Shown here: positions 33,359 to 42,512 of the stretch, in pieces
Layout of the letters: every line of letters begins with the position of its first letter
Numbering within the stretch: position 1 is the first letter of the stretch
NCBI GenBank assembly: GCA_031286385.1
Contig: JAITUJ010000021.1
Location: 1-51,296 of the forward strand
DNA from: Clostridiales bacterium
GTDB taxonomy: Bacteria > Bacillota > Clostridia > Christensenellales > Pumilibacteraceae
Length of the DNA: 51,296 nt
Direction of reading: 5' to 3'
The notes under the pieces: model-generated
What the model was told of the DNA's origin: nothing
Database searches by the model: none
The model's input: only the letters and a program-made list of their open reading frames with translations
Translations under genes and position numbers: made by a program

Positions 33359-34042
33359 TTAACCAAAAAGCAATTTTTGCAAGTCATTCACAGACTGCAC
33401 AGTAATAGTAGCTCCTGCTCTTTTCAATTCTTTAATTTCTCCATAACCATATCCTACACCTACGCTATGCATTTTATGAAAGTTTGCACCCTCAATATCA
33501 AATATGGTGTCACCAATCATCAATGCGTCTTTTACATCCATAGACAGAGCATTCATACAATCCAGTATCACCATAGCTTTGTGGGACATAATATTGTCAG
33601 GCTGTTCTGCAAACTTCCCATCAAAATCCGCATCACCTACATAGGTAAAGTACTCCAATAAACTGTGTTGTTTTAATATGTCTAGCGCATATACTTTTGG
33701 CTTTGATGACGCCAATACGACTTGTTTGCCATTCATTTTAGCTAGTTTTATTACTTCATCAATATTGTGATAAAGTGTATTATTAGATATACCCTTTGTT
33801 GCATACGCATTCCGCATCAAATTGACGGCAATGTCTGCATCACTTTCACTAAACCCATAAAATTTTATAAAACTGTCCCTTGTAGGTGGACCTACCCACT
33901 TTTGCAACGAAGAATCATTGATATCATTTATCCCAAATTTTGATAGAGCCAGCTTTATGCAGTCAAATAGCCCCCCTTTTGGGTCAATGATTGTACCGTC
34001 CATGTCAAATAACAAGTACTTTTTTTGTTTAAAATCTTCCAC
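33359..34042 (-). CDS. HAD-family phosphatase (phosphoglycolate phosphatase-like)
   Basis: 227 residues. Motif 1 LLFDMDGTIID (nucleophile Asp), a helical cap, motif 2 VVLASSKPK, motif 3 Lys in FAEQPDNIMSHKAMV, motif 4 MIGDTIFDIEGA. The cap type and length fit subfamily IA enzymes such as Gph or 5'-nucleotidase-like HADs. Substrate unknown. The start is GTG, with GAGGAAT 7 bases upstream. Confidence 0.88.
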   Translation of the reverse strand: MEDFKQKKYLLFDMDGTIIDPKGGLFDCIKLALSKFGINDINDSSLQKWVGPPTRDSFIKFYGFSESDADIAVNLMRNAYATKGISNNTLYHNIDEVIKLAKMNGKQVVLASSKPKVYALDILKQHSLLEYFTYVGDADFDGKFAEQPDNIMSHKAMVILDCMNALSMDVKDALMIGDTIFDIEGANFHKMHSVGVGYGYGEIKELKRAGATITVQSVNDLQKLLFG

Positions 34043-34081
34043 TATTTATTCCTCTGCTTTTAGAAAATAATAACACTTAAA

Positions 34082-34684
34082 TTAATTATTGTTTATCGGA
34101 TTGCATTTTTTTTCATGCCCAATTGTACTAGTTCTATAATGACCACTGTAAACTGTCAATTTTTGGTCTAAATCAAATAACCTAAAAAGCGACTTTTTAA
34201 TTTTACTATGGTCACCTCCATACAAATCAGTCCTGCCATAATCTTCAAAAAAAAGTGTATCACCAGTAAAAATTTTGTCCTCAACAATAAAACATACACT
34301 TCCCTCTGTATGACCCGGCGTGTGTAAAACTTTTATGGATAAGCCTGCCAAATTTAACACTTCACCTTCATCATAGCTTTTATCCGGTTTACAAAATTCT
34401 ACTACATATCCTCTCCTTCCTCCTTCATGCTTGTCAGTATACAGTCTTTCAGCATCACCATCATGTATAAAAACAGTAGCACCATGTTGTTGCAATTTTG
34501 CAGCACTGTAAATATGATCAATATGCCCATGTGTCAAGAGTAAACTTACTGGCTTTTGACACTTTTGTAAAACTTTCTCAATATGTTCAAACTCTGTACC
34601 ACAGTCAATAATTATTATGCCCTTTGGAGCGTCAATAATATATGTATTGCTGTCGTATATTCCAATCAATGTTTTTATGTTCAT
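34082..34684 (-). CDS. Metallo-beta-lactamase fold hydrolase (glyoxalase II-like)
   Basis: 200 residues with the full MBL metal set: LLLTHGHIDHIYSA (HxHxDH), LHTPGHTEGSVCF, IFTGDTLFFEDYGRTDL (bridging Asp) and VYSGHYRTSTIG in place of the usual GHGxxT. Most like the small YcbL-type hydroxyacylglutathione hydrolase-like enzymes. Downstream of relA in the order common in Clostridia. No ribosome binding site is seen before the ATG. Confidence 0.88.
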   Translation of the reverse strand: MNIKTLIGIYDSNTYIIDAPKGIIIIDCGTEFEHIEKVLQKCQKPVSLLLTHGHIDHIYSAAKLQQHGATVFIHDGDAERLYTDKHEGGRRGYVVEFCKPDKSYDEGEVLNLAGLSIKVLHTPGHTEGSVCFIVEDKIFTGDTLFFEDYGRTDLYGGDHSKIKKSLFRLFDLDQKLTVYSGHYRTSTIGHEKKCNPINNN

Positions 34685-34830
34685 AATTTTTTGTTATTTG
34701 TATCAATCTGAAAACTTTTGTTTAAAATAATTGTTTACAAAAAAATTGTTAAAAATATTACTGGCATTAATATACCACAAAACGAAAAAAAAATCAAGGA
34801 TAAAAGACTAAAATTTGTTTCAAAGTGGGA

Positions 34831-36951
34831 TTATATCCTAAAAACTTTTATGACTTCTTGTAATGTATTAAGCTTGTTAATCAAGCTGTTTGCTTGTACA
34901 ACATCGGACACTTGCACGCTCAGTATTACGACTGCCTTTTCTCCTTGTGGTCGCAAATTTATGTGACGAATGGACAACTTATTTTCACTAATTATTGTGG
35001 ATATTTTTACCAATAGAGTTTCTGTATTTTGTGCCTCTACCTGAACCGTAGCTATGAATCCAGAAACAAGACAATTATTCCACTCTGCTTCAATCAACCT
35101 AAACTGCTCTACTCCCTTCAAGTTTACACAGGTAGCTCGGTGAACGGCTATGCCTTTTCCACGAGAAATAAAGCCTATTATTTCATCCCCTGGAACAGGC
35201 TTACAGCACTTTGCAACCACAACAAATAAATCAGCCTGACCTCTTATCAAAATGTCACTCGTTCCACTTTGATAATTATTTGATTTTATTTTTTTGTTGG
35301 TGATGGCTGGTTTGTCTGCTTTTGCAAACTCAATCAGTCTGCCCACTACTTGTTGTGCTGTGAGTCCGCCATAACCCACTGTGGCGTATAAGTCATCTAA
35401 GTTATTTATACCTTGTCGAACCATTATACTCTCCAGCCACTTTGGTTCACAAAGTACACTCCACACAATACCTTTTTGCTTAGATTCCAACTCCAAAATC
35501 TCTTTACCTTTTTGAATGTTGTCTTGCTTCATCTCTTTTTTGAAGAAAGCTCTAATCTTTGACCTGGCTTGACTAGACTTGACAAACCTCAACCAATCTC
35601 TTGAAGGTCCTTTAGAATTTGATTGAGTCAATATATCTATATAGTCGCCAGTTTTCAACATTGCATCTAGCGGTACAATTTTGTTGTTTACTTTTGCACC
35701 GACACACTTATTACCTACCGCACTGTGCACACTGTAAGCAAAGTCAATAGGCGTACTCCCCAAAGGCAATTCAACGACATCTCCTTTGGGCGTAAACACA
35801 TAGACTTGATCAGCAAAAAAGTCTTTTTTAAAACTCTCAAAAAAGTCCAGCGAACTTTGCGCATCACTGTTTGCTGCCAATACAGTACGCAAAACGCCTA
35901 GTTTATCATCAAGTTTGTAACTGTTACTTATATTTTCCTTATATTTCCAATGTGCAGCAATACCATATTCAGCAATTTTATGCATGTCTTTTGTGCGAAT
36001 TTGAATTTCAAACGGTGTACCAAACTCTGTCATTACAGTGGTGTGTAAAGACTGATAGTTATTGGCTTTTGGTAAACTGATGTAATCCTTAAATCTGCCA
36101 GGGATTGGCGTCCATGCATGGTGTAAAGCTCCTAAAACACTATAACACTCTTCCTTACTACTTACAATCACTCTCACTGCTGTGAGATCAAAAATTTCTG
36201 CAAATTCTTTGTTCTTGTTAATCATTTTTTTGTAAATGCTATAAAAGTGCTTTGGCCTACCTTCTACTATCCCAAAGATATTTTGAGTAGACAACATCAT
36301 TTTAATATCACTACAAATTTTTTTGACCATTTTTTGCCTCTCACTTATCTTTGAAGCAAAATTGCTCTTTAATTGACTGTACTCTTCTGGCTTTACAGTT
36401 TTCAAATACAAATCTTCTAATTCTGATTTAATTAAATTTAATCCCAACCTGCTGGCTAGTGGAGCGTAAATCTCTATGGTTTCTTGTGCCATCCTCAGTT
36501 GTCGTTCACGAGTGGGCAAACTATGTGCAGTACGCATATTGTGCAATCTATCTGCTAGCTTTATTAAAATAACTCTAATATCTTTTGCCATAGCAAAGAG
36601 CATGCGTCTAAAATATTCCGCCTGCTCTTCTTCTCTACTCAAAAAATGTATCGTTTTTAGTTTGGTTACTCCCTGAACTAAGTGCAATACAGACTCGCCA
36701 AACAGGTTTTTAATGTCTTCATGGCTAGCAGTTGTGTCTTCCAAAACGTCATGCAATACACCTGCAATAATTGTGTCGCTGTCCAATCCAAGACTAGATA
36801 ATATATTGCCAACTTCTATTGGGTGACTGATATATGGCTCACCGCTGTACCTTTTTTGTCCCTGATGAGACAATGTTGCAAAATCAATAGCCTTTAAAAT
36901 GAGTTGCTTTTGTTCTCTATCAAATTCTCTGTCTTTTAAGTTTAATGTCAC
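34831..36951 (-). CDS. relA: Bifunctional (p)ppGpp synthetase/hydrolase RelA/SpoT
   Basis: Makes and destroys (p)ppGpp in the stringent response. 706 residues with every domain: HD hydrolase (SHQGQKRYSGEPYISHPIEV, GVLHDVLEDT), synthetase (RPKHFYSIYKKM, FDLTAVRVIV, PIPGRFKDYISLPKANNYQSLHTTV, EIQIRT), TGS (VYVFTPKGDVVELPLGSTPIDFAYSVH), helical and zinc-finger-like region (ADLFVVVAKCCKPVPGDEIIGF) and C-terminal ACT. Start GTG 36951 has no ribosome binding site and lies 7 bases after a TATAAT box, so the mRNA may be leaderless. In many Firmicutes recJ-apt-relA are adjacent; here two unknown paralogs take the apt position. Confidence 0.97.
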   Translation of the reverse strand: MTLNLKDREFDREQKQLILKAIDFATLSHQGQKRYSGEPYISHPIEVGNILSSLGLDSDTIIAGVLHDVLEDTTASHEDIKNLFGESVLHLVQGVTKLKTIHFLSREEEQAEYFRRMLFAMAKDIRVILIKLADRLHNMRTAHSLPTRERQLRMAQETIEIYAPLASRLGLNLIKSELEDLYLKTVKPEEYSQLKSNFASKISERQKMVKKICSDIKMMLSTQNIFGIVEGRPKHFYSIYKKMINKNKEFAEIFDLTAVRVIVSSKEECYSVLGALHHAWTPIPGRFKDYISLPKANNYQSLHTTVMTEFGTPFEIQIRTKDMHKIAEYGIAAHWKYKENISNSYKLDDKLGVLRTVLAANSDAQSSLDFFESFKKDFFADQVYVFTPKGDVVELPLGSTPIDFAYSVHSAVGNKCVGAKVNNKIVPLDAMLKTGDYIDILTQSNSKGPSRDWLRFVKSSQARSKIRAFFKKEMKQDNIQKGKEILELESKQKGIVWSVLCEPKWLESIMVRQGINNLDDLYATVGYGGLTAQQVVGRLIEFAKADKPAITNKKIKSNNYQSGTSDILIRGQADLFVVVAKCCKPVPGDEIIGFISRGKGIAVHRATCVNLKGVEQFRLIEAEWNNCLVSGFIATVQVEAQNTETLLVKISTIISENKLSIRHINLRPQGEKAVVILSVQVSDVVQANSLINKLNTLQEVIKVFRI

Positions 36952-36958
36952 ATTAAGT

Positions 36959-36987
36959 ATTATACCACAAAATCAAAAAACTGTCAC
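36959..36987 (-). promoter_or_regulatory. relA promoter abutting the start codon
   Basis: Minus strand GTGACA (36982-36987), 17-bp spacer, TATAAT (36959-36964) with extended context TGTGGTATAAT, then only ACTTAAT before the GTG start. Confidence 0.7.
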
Positions 36988-37047
36988 CAAAAAGGAGACA
37001 GAATTAACAATTTTATTACAAAATACTATCAAAAAATCACCAATAAG

Positions 37048-37536
37048 TCAAGCAGGTTTTGCAGACAAATCTAATTTTGTTTTATACTCTTCTATTATTC
37101 TCATATTTTCTTTGTGTATAGTGATGATATCTGATTCCAACTCTTGCAATTCTCTGACCATTCTCTTAAATTCTTGTGGATTTTCTACTTTTCTTTCATC
37201 CAAACTATCTTGAAAATAGTAGCTTGTAACATCGTCAATTTTACCAATAAGTGACTTTACATACTGCACATCATCACGACAAAAAATATTAAAGATAATC
37301 AACTTTTCAAAAACGACATTAATATTTTCTTTTCTAAGCTGATTCAACAAACTAGTTGCACTCTGCTCATTTTTATTCAATGACCTAGACTGTTGTTCTA
37401 ACTTAACATCAAGATAAATAATGTATCTCAAATTATGTTCAACAAGCTGACGATGATAGACAATACTGCCAGCAGAAACATAAAAATCTTTTACATCTGT
37501 ATCTTTGTGTTTTTTCTTTTTAAAAAGTCTAAGCAT
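37048..37536 (-). CDS. Unknown protein, short paralog of the recJ-relA pair
   Basis: 162 residues, no family recognised. A basic N-terminus (MLRLFKKKKHKD) is followed by a helical, coiled-coil-like domain at about 17-155. The block SIVYHRQLVEHNLRYIIYLD, then a Gln/Arg-Ser turn (QQSRS) and LRKENI, matches its upstream neighbour SIVASRKFVEQNLRFILYLD, QSGRS, LQNENF, so the two are paralogs. The C-terminal helix (REL QELESDIITIHKENMRIIEEYK) also aligns. No membrane segment or signal peptide. AAAGGAT precedes the ATG. It follows the longer paralog by about 137 bp. Confidence 0.75.
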   Translation of the reverse strand: MLRLFKKKKHKDTDVKDFYVSAGSIVYHRQLVEHNLRYIIYLDVKLEQQSRSLNKNEQSATSLLNQLRKENINVVFEKLIIFNIFCRDDVQYVKSLIGKIDDVTSYYFQDSLDERKVENPQEFKRMVRELQELESDIITIHKENMRIIEEYKTKLDLSAKPA

Positions 37537-37673
37537 TTTTATATCCTTTGGCTAAAAGCCTGCTTCCTTTATTAAATTAAAGTAAAAATTTATTTTGACT
37601 TACAAAATACTGTGGATATAACGACAAAATGTCCGTTGTACATTTAACATCATAAACAAAAGTAGATGTTATT

Positions 37674-38558
37674 TTATTCTAAATATGGGTCATAAAAATC
37701 GCCATACAGTGTTTGCTCATATTGTTGCCTGTCATTATAGTAGTTTGGCTGTATGTTGTCATGATAAAAGTTTTGATTATGGTATTGTCCATCCCATTGA
37801 TTAGGATACATACTATCATGAACTTGATTTTGTGGACTATATCCAGTGTAATAAGGGTTCCACGGAAACTGTGGGTCAAACTGACTGTTTTGCTGATTGT
37901 CAATCATCTGATTAAATCTTTCATCTACAAAGCGACCTTGCTTTGTGTACCATTCTTGATACTCTTGCCACTCCAACTCTGCTACTTTATATTCATAGTC
38001 TGTAATAAGTTGAGAAGTCTCATTGGAAATTGCCTTCAACTCATCATCTAGTGTAAATAACTCTTCGTACATTTGTTCTATATCATAGTAGTGATTTGAC
38101 AGTCCTTCCTCCAACTGATTTAAGTGTGAGTAATATGCCAATGCATTAACCATAGGAGAAACTTGTCTAAGGTACGCAATATCCATTTCATTGTAAGCAT
38201 AGTAAGCCTCTACTAAATTTAACAATGAATCAAAATTCTCATTTTGCAAAATGGCATACAATTGAGTAGAAGTCATCTCATACCTATCTATACTTCTGCC
38301 ACTTTGATTGATTTTACGGTCTAGGTATAAGATAAATCGCAAGTTTTGTTCAACAAACTTTCTACTAGCAACAATACTATCCGCGTACTCATATACATCA
38401 TTACTGAAAATAGCCTCATTACTACTGACGCCGTAGTCCCCTATACCATATCCATAATTTGAATTGTCAATTTCATAACTATACGCATCATCGTTTAAAT
38501 CATTTTGTGACGAAACATTATCATTATAGTTATATCCATAATCATATATATCATTCAT
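37674..38558 (-). CDS. Unknown protein, long paralog with Tyr/Asn/Gln-rich tails
   Basis: 294 residues, no family recognised. The central domain (about 54-193) is the one shared with the 162-residue neighbour, largely helical and acidic. It is flanked by low-complexity tails: residues 1-50 rich in Tyr, Asn and Asp (IYDYGYNYNDN), and about 215-294 rich in Tyr, Gln, Asn and Pro (NPYYTGYSPQNQ, NYYNDRQQYEQ). Such tails resemble prion-like or phase-separating segments, or adhesive coat proteins. No signal peptide. AGGAGG lies 14 bases before the ATG, further than usual. It has its own promoter and lies between recJ and the short paralog. Confidence 0.75.
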   Translation of the reverse strand: MNDIYDYGYNYNDNVSSQNDLNDDAYSYEIDNSNYGYGIGDYGVSSNEAIFSNDVYEYADSIVASRKFVEQNLRFILYLDRKINQSGRSIDRYEMTSTQLYAILQNENFDSLLNLVEAYYAYNEMDIAYLRQVSPMVNALAYYSHLNQLEEGLSNHYYDIEQMYEELFTLDDELKAISNETSQLITDYEYKVAELEWQEYQEWYTKQGRFVDERFNQMIDNQQNSQFDPQFPWNPYYTGYSPQNQVHDSMYPNQWDGQYHNQNFYHDNIQPNYYNDRQQYEQTLYGDFYDPYLE

Positions 38559-38655
38559 AATAAAAAATACAACCTCCTGATAACTTCCTTAAAAAATATA
38601 TACTATATAAATATTTTGTGAATATTATATTGACATTATTTAAACTACACGTATA

Positions 38656-38685
38656 ACTATACTACAAAAAGCACTATATTGTCAA
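38656..38685 (-). promoter_or_regulatory. Promoter of the paralog pair
   Basis: Minus strand TTGACA (38680-38685), 18-bp spacer, TATAGT (38656-38661). It lies within the short gap after recJ, so the pair can be transcribed separately from recJ. Confidence 0.7.
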
Positions 38686-38702
38686 TATATCACAATACAA
38701 AA

Positions 38703-41063
38703 TTAACTGTCAGTTTTTGCTATAATTGTATATATATTTCTATATATACTAGAATTATCTAATTCTGCTTTAATTTTATTTATTTCAAAATGTAAAAATT
38801 GACTATTGCTATGTGTTTTTACAATTTGTAATTCTTGAAATATCCTAAAACACATGATAAACTGACACTGCTCTATCCCATATTTTTTTGCTAAAAGTGC
38901 CAATTCAAATAAGTTTGTCTGACGCATATTTTTGGTAATATTTTCATTTTTGATATCTTCGATAACTTTATAGCATTCAATAAAAGCTTGTCTTGACAAA
39001 TCCAAATTTAAATAGGGCTTGGGCATATCACAAATAAAAATTTTAGCGTTTGTTTTTTCTTGTACATAGCCCAATAAACTTTTACTTAGTGGTTCACTGT
39101 CAAAAACAATTTCTTGATAAAATCCCAACTCAATTTGTTCAAATATAGGGGTTACTATAATTTTACTATTGTTGTTCAGTCCACAAAACATAAAGCAATG
39201 TTCAACTTCATTGCAGAAGTTTTTATCTTTCATTTTTTGGTAGTTCAAAATGTTATTGCAAATTATTAGAGTTCCGTATTGATTAATTTCTTTATGCTGT
39301 AACTGTTCAAAAGTTATGTTTACAGTTTGAATGCGATTTACAGAGTGTCCAAAAAAACAATTGGATAGTACAAGTGAGCTTTGAGCCCAATTTTTTGGTA
39401 TAAACATTTGTTGTGTATTGAAATGTACTAGTATTGATGTTACACTAATTCTGTTATTAAACTCATTTAAAAACAACTGGATAGCAAGTTCTTTTTCATT
39501 ATCTCCACTGTACTTTATAGTATTACAATCATTAAAACTCATGACTTCAAACCCACTTTGATCAGTGAGTTTTATGTGCTTTTCTTTTAAAAGTTGTACT
39601 TGCAATTTTTTTTGAACAATTTTAAAAATAGGTCGAGGATTTGCCATGCCAAAAGGTTCTAATAAATTCAATGCTTTTACAAGGTCAACATTTATTTGTC
39701 TTTGTTCAATATACAAGTCAAAGTACTGTCGTTTTGCAAACATATTTTCATCAAGACTGTTCAATTTTTCATCAATAATTTGTTCAAACTTTTTTATATT
39801 ATCTGATAAAATTGAAAAACCAGCTGCTTGATTGTGACCTCCATACTCAATTAATGTTTGTTTAGCTTCACTTAACAGTGCAAACATATCCACACCGACT
39901 ATACTGCGTGCCGTAGCTTTGTAAATTCTATCTTTATCCAAAGCCAGCACAAAGCATGGACGCCCAAATTCATTTGCCAATCTCGCTGCCAAAATACCCG
40001 TCAAACCTTTTTCCCAAGTATCAGAAACGAGCAGTATAAAACGACGCTGCAAATCAATATTTGACAACATTTTAACAGCCTCACTGTACTGAAATGTACA
40101 AATTTCTTTGCGTCTTTGGTTGTCTTCCATCAGTTTACTTACTATATTTTCTATCTGCAAGTCATCATCACAAGTAAACAAAGTGTGCGCAATGGTTGCA
40201 TCGTCCAGTCTACCTGCCGCATTGATAAGAGGCACAATTTTAAATGCTATATCTTGACTGTTTATATTTTTTAGCTGTAATACTTGCAATAGTTTTTTTA
40301 GCCCTTTGTTGCCAGACTTACTATTTAAAATTTTTAGTCCTTTTAAAACAATCCAGCGGTTTTCTCCAATCAAGCTCACCATATCTCCCACAGTTGCTAT
40401 GCAAGCTAAATCCAAATATAACTTTTCATCAAATCCCAAAGCTTGTGCAATTTTTAATGCAATGGCGGTACCACACAGATTTTTATCAGGGTACTTACAG
40501 TCTTTTTGTCTTGGGTTAACTATTGGACAGTCAGGCAAAATCTCTCCTGGCTCATGGTGATCCGTGACAATGACATCAACTCCCAACGCTTTAATTTGTG
40601 TTACTTCATTCACTCCACTTATGCCACAATCACAAGTCACTATCAGCGAAGGATTGTACATTTGTATAAGTTCAAAAATACTCTTCATTTTTAAGCCATA
40701 GCCATACTTATACCTGCTAGGTAAATGTACTTTTGCAACAATACCAAATTTGACAAAGCAATTGTACAAAAGTGCTGAACTACAAACACCATCACAATCA
40801 TAGTCACCATAAATGACTACCACTTGCCCTTTCACTTTTGCCTGCTTCAACCTATGTACAACTGCATGCATATTCTTTAATTCAAATGGGTCATACAGTT
40901 GCATATTCTCTAAGTATAAAAACTGTCGAATTTCTTGCAGACTGCTAAACCCCCTGTCTGCCAAAATCTGCACAATGGGTTGTGGCAAGTTGAGTTGAGT
41001 TGCTATATCTTTCACTTGCAGAGCGTTTAATGTAGATTTTGACAGCATTTGTACAAGTTTCAT
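38703..41063 (-). CDS. recJ: Single-stranded-DNA-specific exonuclease RecJ
   Basis: 5'-3' exonuclease for recombination and repair. The DHH core has VVIYGDYDCDGVCSSALL, IVTCDCGISG, IVTDHHEPGE, IVNPRQKDCKYPDKNLCGTAIALKIAQAL and LACIATVGDMV; the DHHA1 domain ends YGGHNQAAGFSI; an OB-like region follows (LLEPFGMANPRPIF). About 786 residues from ATG 41063, long because of a poorly conserved C-terminal domain of some 230 residues, as in B. subtilis. The frame is open 17 codons further upstream, but MKLVQ is the likely start, with AAGGG before it. Confidence 0.95.
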   Translation of the reverse strand: MKLVQMLSKSTLNALQVKDIATQLNLPQPIVQILADRGFSSLQEIRQFLYLENMQLYDPFELKNMHAVVHRLKQAKVKGQVVVIYGDYDCDGVCSSALLYNCFVKFGIVAKVHLPSRYKYGYGLKMKSIFELIQMYNPSLIVTCDCGISGVNEVTQIKALGVDVIVTDHHEPGEILPDCPIVNPRQKDCKYPDKNLCGTAIALKIAQALGFDEKLYLDLACIATVGDMVSLIGENRWIVLKGLKILNSKSGNKGLKKLLQVLQLKNINSQDIAFKIVPLINAAGRLDDATIAHTLFTCDDDLQIENIVSKLMEDNQRRKEICTFQYSEAVKMLSNIDLQRRFILLVSDTWEKGLTGILAARLANEFGRPCFVLALDKDRIYKATARSIVGVDMFALLSEAKQTLIEYGGHNQAAGFSILSDNIKKFEQIIDEKLNSLDENMFAKRQYFDLYIEQRQINVDLVKALNLLEPFGMANPRPIFKIVQKKLQVQLLKEKHIKLTDQSGFEVMSFNDCNTIKYSGDNEKELAIQLFLNEFNNRISVTSILVHFNTQQMFIPKNWAQSSLVLSNCFFGHSVNRIQTVNITFEQLQHKEINQYGTLIICNNILNYQKMKDKNFCNEVEHCFMFCGLNNNSKIIVTPIFEQIELGFYQEIVFDSEPLSKSLLGYVQEKTNAKIFICDMPKPYLNLDLSRQAFIECYKVIEDIKNENITKNMRQTNLFELALLAKKYGIEQCQFIMCFRIFQELQIVKTHSNSQFLHFEINKIKAELDNSSIYRNIYTIIAKTDS

Positions 41064-41184
41064 AAAAATTTTTCCCTTAAAAAGTTTCAGTATAAAAAAG
41101 GAACTACCTGCCATATATCTTGATTTTAAGTTAGATTTATTCGCAGTGCTCGCTTATCATGTATTTTATTGTTTGGTAAACATA

Positions 41185-41218
41185 AAAAAGGCTAGTCAAT
41201 TTCAAGACTAGCCTTTTT
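41185..41218 (-). terminator. rho-independent terminator of secDF
   Basis: AAAAAGGCTAGTC / GACTAGCCTTTTT, a perfect 13-bp stem with an 8-nt loop, immediately downstream of secF on the minus strand. Confidence 0.9.
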
Positions 41219-41228
41219 AAAATGACTT

Positions 41229-42512
41229 TCACTCCTGTGAAATTATAACCGTTTCAGTATCGTCTTGTAAATCTTCCTGCTGTATTTGTTCAAAATCTAC
41301 ATTTTCATCCTCTATAAAATCTTCTTGAATGTTCTCTTGATTTTGAATATCACTTTCACTGTGATTGTCAAAATCTGATTCTTCATTTTTCTTAAATTTT
41401 TTGTTTGCTTTTTTGATTTCTTTCTTAGATTTTTTTTCTGCTGACTTACTTGCAAAACTCTTGCGTATATTGCTTGTTAAAGTGCCTCGTTGCATAAAAT
41501 CAGGATGCTTATTGACTACCAATGCCCAAAGTGAAGGGGATATAAACATTGCAGAATAGAACCCTGCAAGCAACCCAAATATCAGAGGCCACAAAAATAC
41601 CCTAATATCTGGAACACCAATTGCAACCAGCAGTCCCAACATGATAAACACTGTCAAAGATGTGTTTACTGTCCGGGTCAAACTCTCTCTCACACTACGG
41701 TTTGCAATATTTGTTCCACTTTCATTGCCATCGCGCTCTCTATTGCGTCGCACATTTTCTCTAATACGATCAAAAATTATGACCGTATTATTGACAGAAT
41801 ATCCAATGAGTGCAATCAATGCCGCAATAAAAGCAGCGTTTATTTCTATATTAAACAGTATCATCAGTGACATCATTATTGCGACATCATGGATTAACCC
41901 TATGATAGTGACCAAGCCACTGATAAAATCAAACCGAATAGCAATATAAATCATCATCAACAAGAGTGCCAAAAGTACAGCAATGATAGCTTTATTTACC
42001 AACTCTGATCCCATCGTTGCACCTACTTGTGTACCTGGGTTTATGGCTAAACCGTATGGATCACCATTGGCAAGTTGTGCAATAATTTCCGTTTTAATTG
42101 CATCATTCAAGTCTTCCATAAAAGTGTCAACTTCATTGAAATTTACACTGCTAGGAGCACTATATTTGACAAGCAAACCCACTTTATCGCCACTGCCTTG
42201 CCTTTTTATATTGGACACCCTAATGCCACCTAACTCCTCTCTGCCCAATACTCTTGTACTCTCCGCAACTCGCGTAATCTCCTCTCTCCAATACTTTTCA
42301 CCTTTTTGATCCAGTTTGTCGCCCAATTGGATATCCATAGAATACCCACCTTGAAAGTCAGTGCCTACATTAAACATGCTTCCATTTACAAATATACGAA
42401 TGACACCGACACAAAGACCCAACGCAATTATCAAAATAGATACAAAAAAGAACATCTTAGCTTTCTGCACAATAGCAAAGTCTCGATTAAATATTTTTTT
42501 AAACAACGCCAT
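41229..42512 (-). CDS. secF: Protein translocase subunit SecF
   Basis: Membrane partner of SecD that uses the proton gradient to pull exported proteins outward. Six membrane helices are expected. Conserved blocks are FNVGTDFQGGYSMDIQ in the first periplasmic (outer) domain, GLIHDVAIMMSL, AALIALIGYSVNNTVIIFDRIREN and the ANRSVRESLTRTVNTSLTVF loop. A C-terminal tail of about 90 residues, first basic (KSAEKKSKKEIKKANKK) then very acidic, is unusual. The ATG at 42512 lies inside the end of secD, overlapping by 14 bp, so translation is coupled. Confidence 0.95.
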   Translation of the reverse strand: MALFKKIFNRDFAIVQKAKMFFFVSILIIALGLCVGVIRIFVNGSMFNVGTDFQGGYSMDIQLGDKLDQKGEKYWREEITRVAESTRVLGREELGGIRVSNIKRQGSGDKVGLLVKYSAPSSVNFNEVDTFMEDLNDAIKTEIIAQLANGDPYGLAINPGTQVGATMGSELVNKAIIAVLLALLLMMIYIAIRFDFISGLVTIIGLIHDVAIMMSLMILFNIEINAAFIAALIALIGYSVNNTVIIFDRIRENVRRNRERDGNESGTNIANRSVRESLTRTVNTSLTVFIMLGLLVAIGVPDIRVFLWPLIFGLLAGFYSAMFISPSLWALVVNKHPDFMQRGTLTSNIRKSFASKSAEKKSKKEIKKANKKFKKNEESDFDNHSESDIQNQENIQEDFIEDENVDFEQIQQEDLQDDTETVIISQE

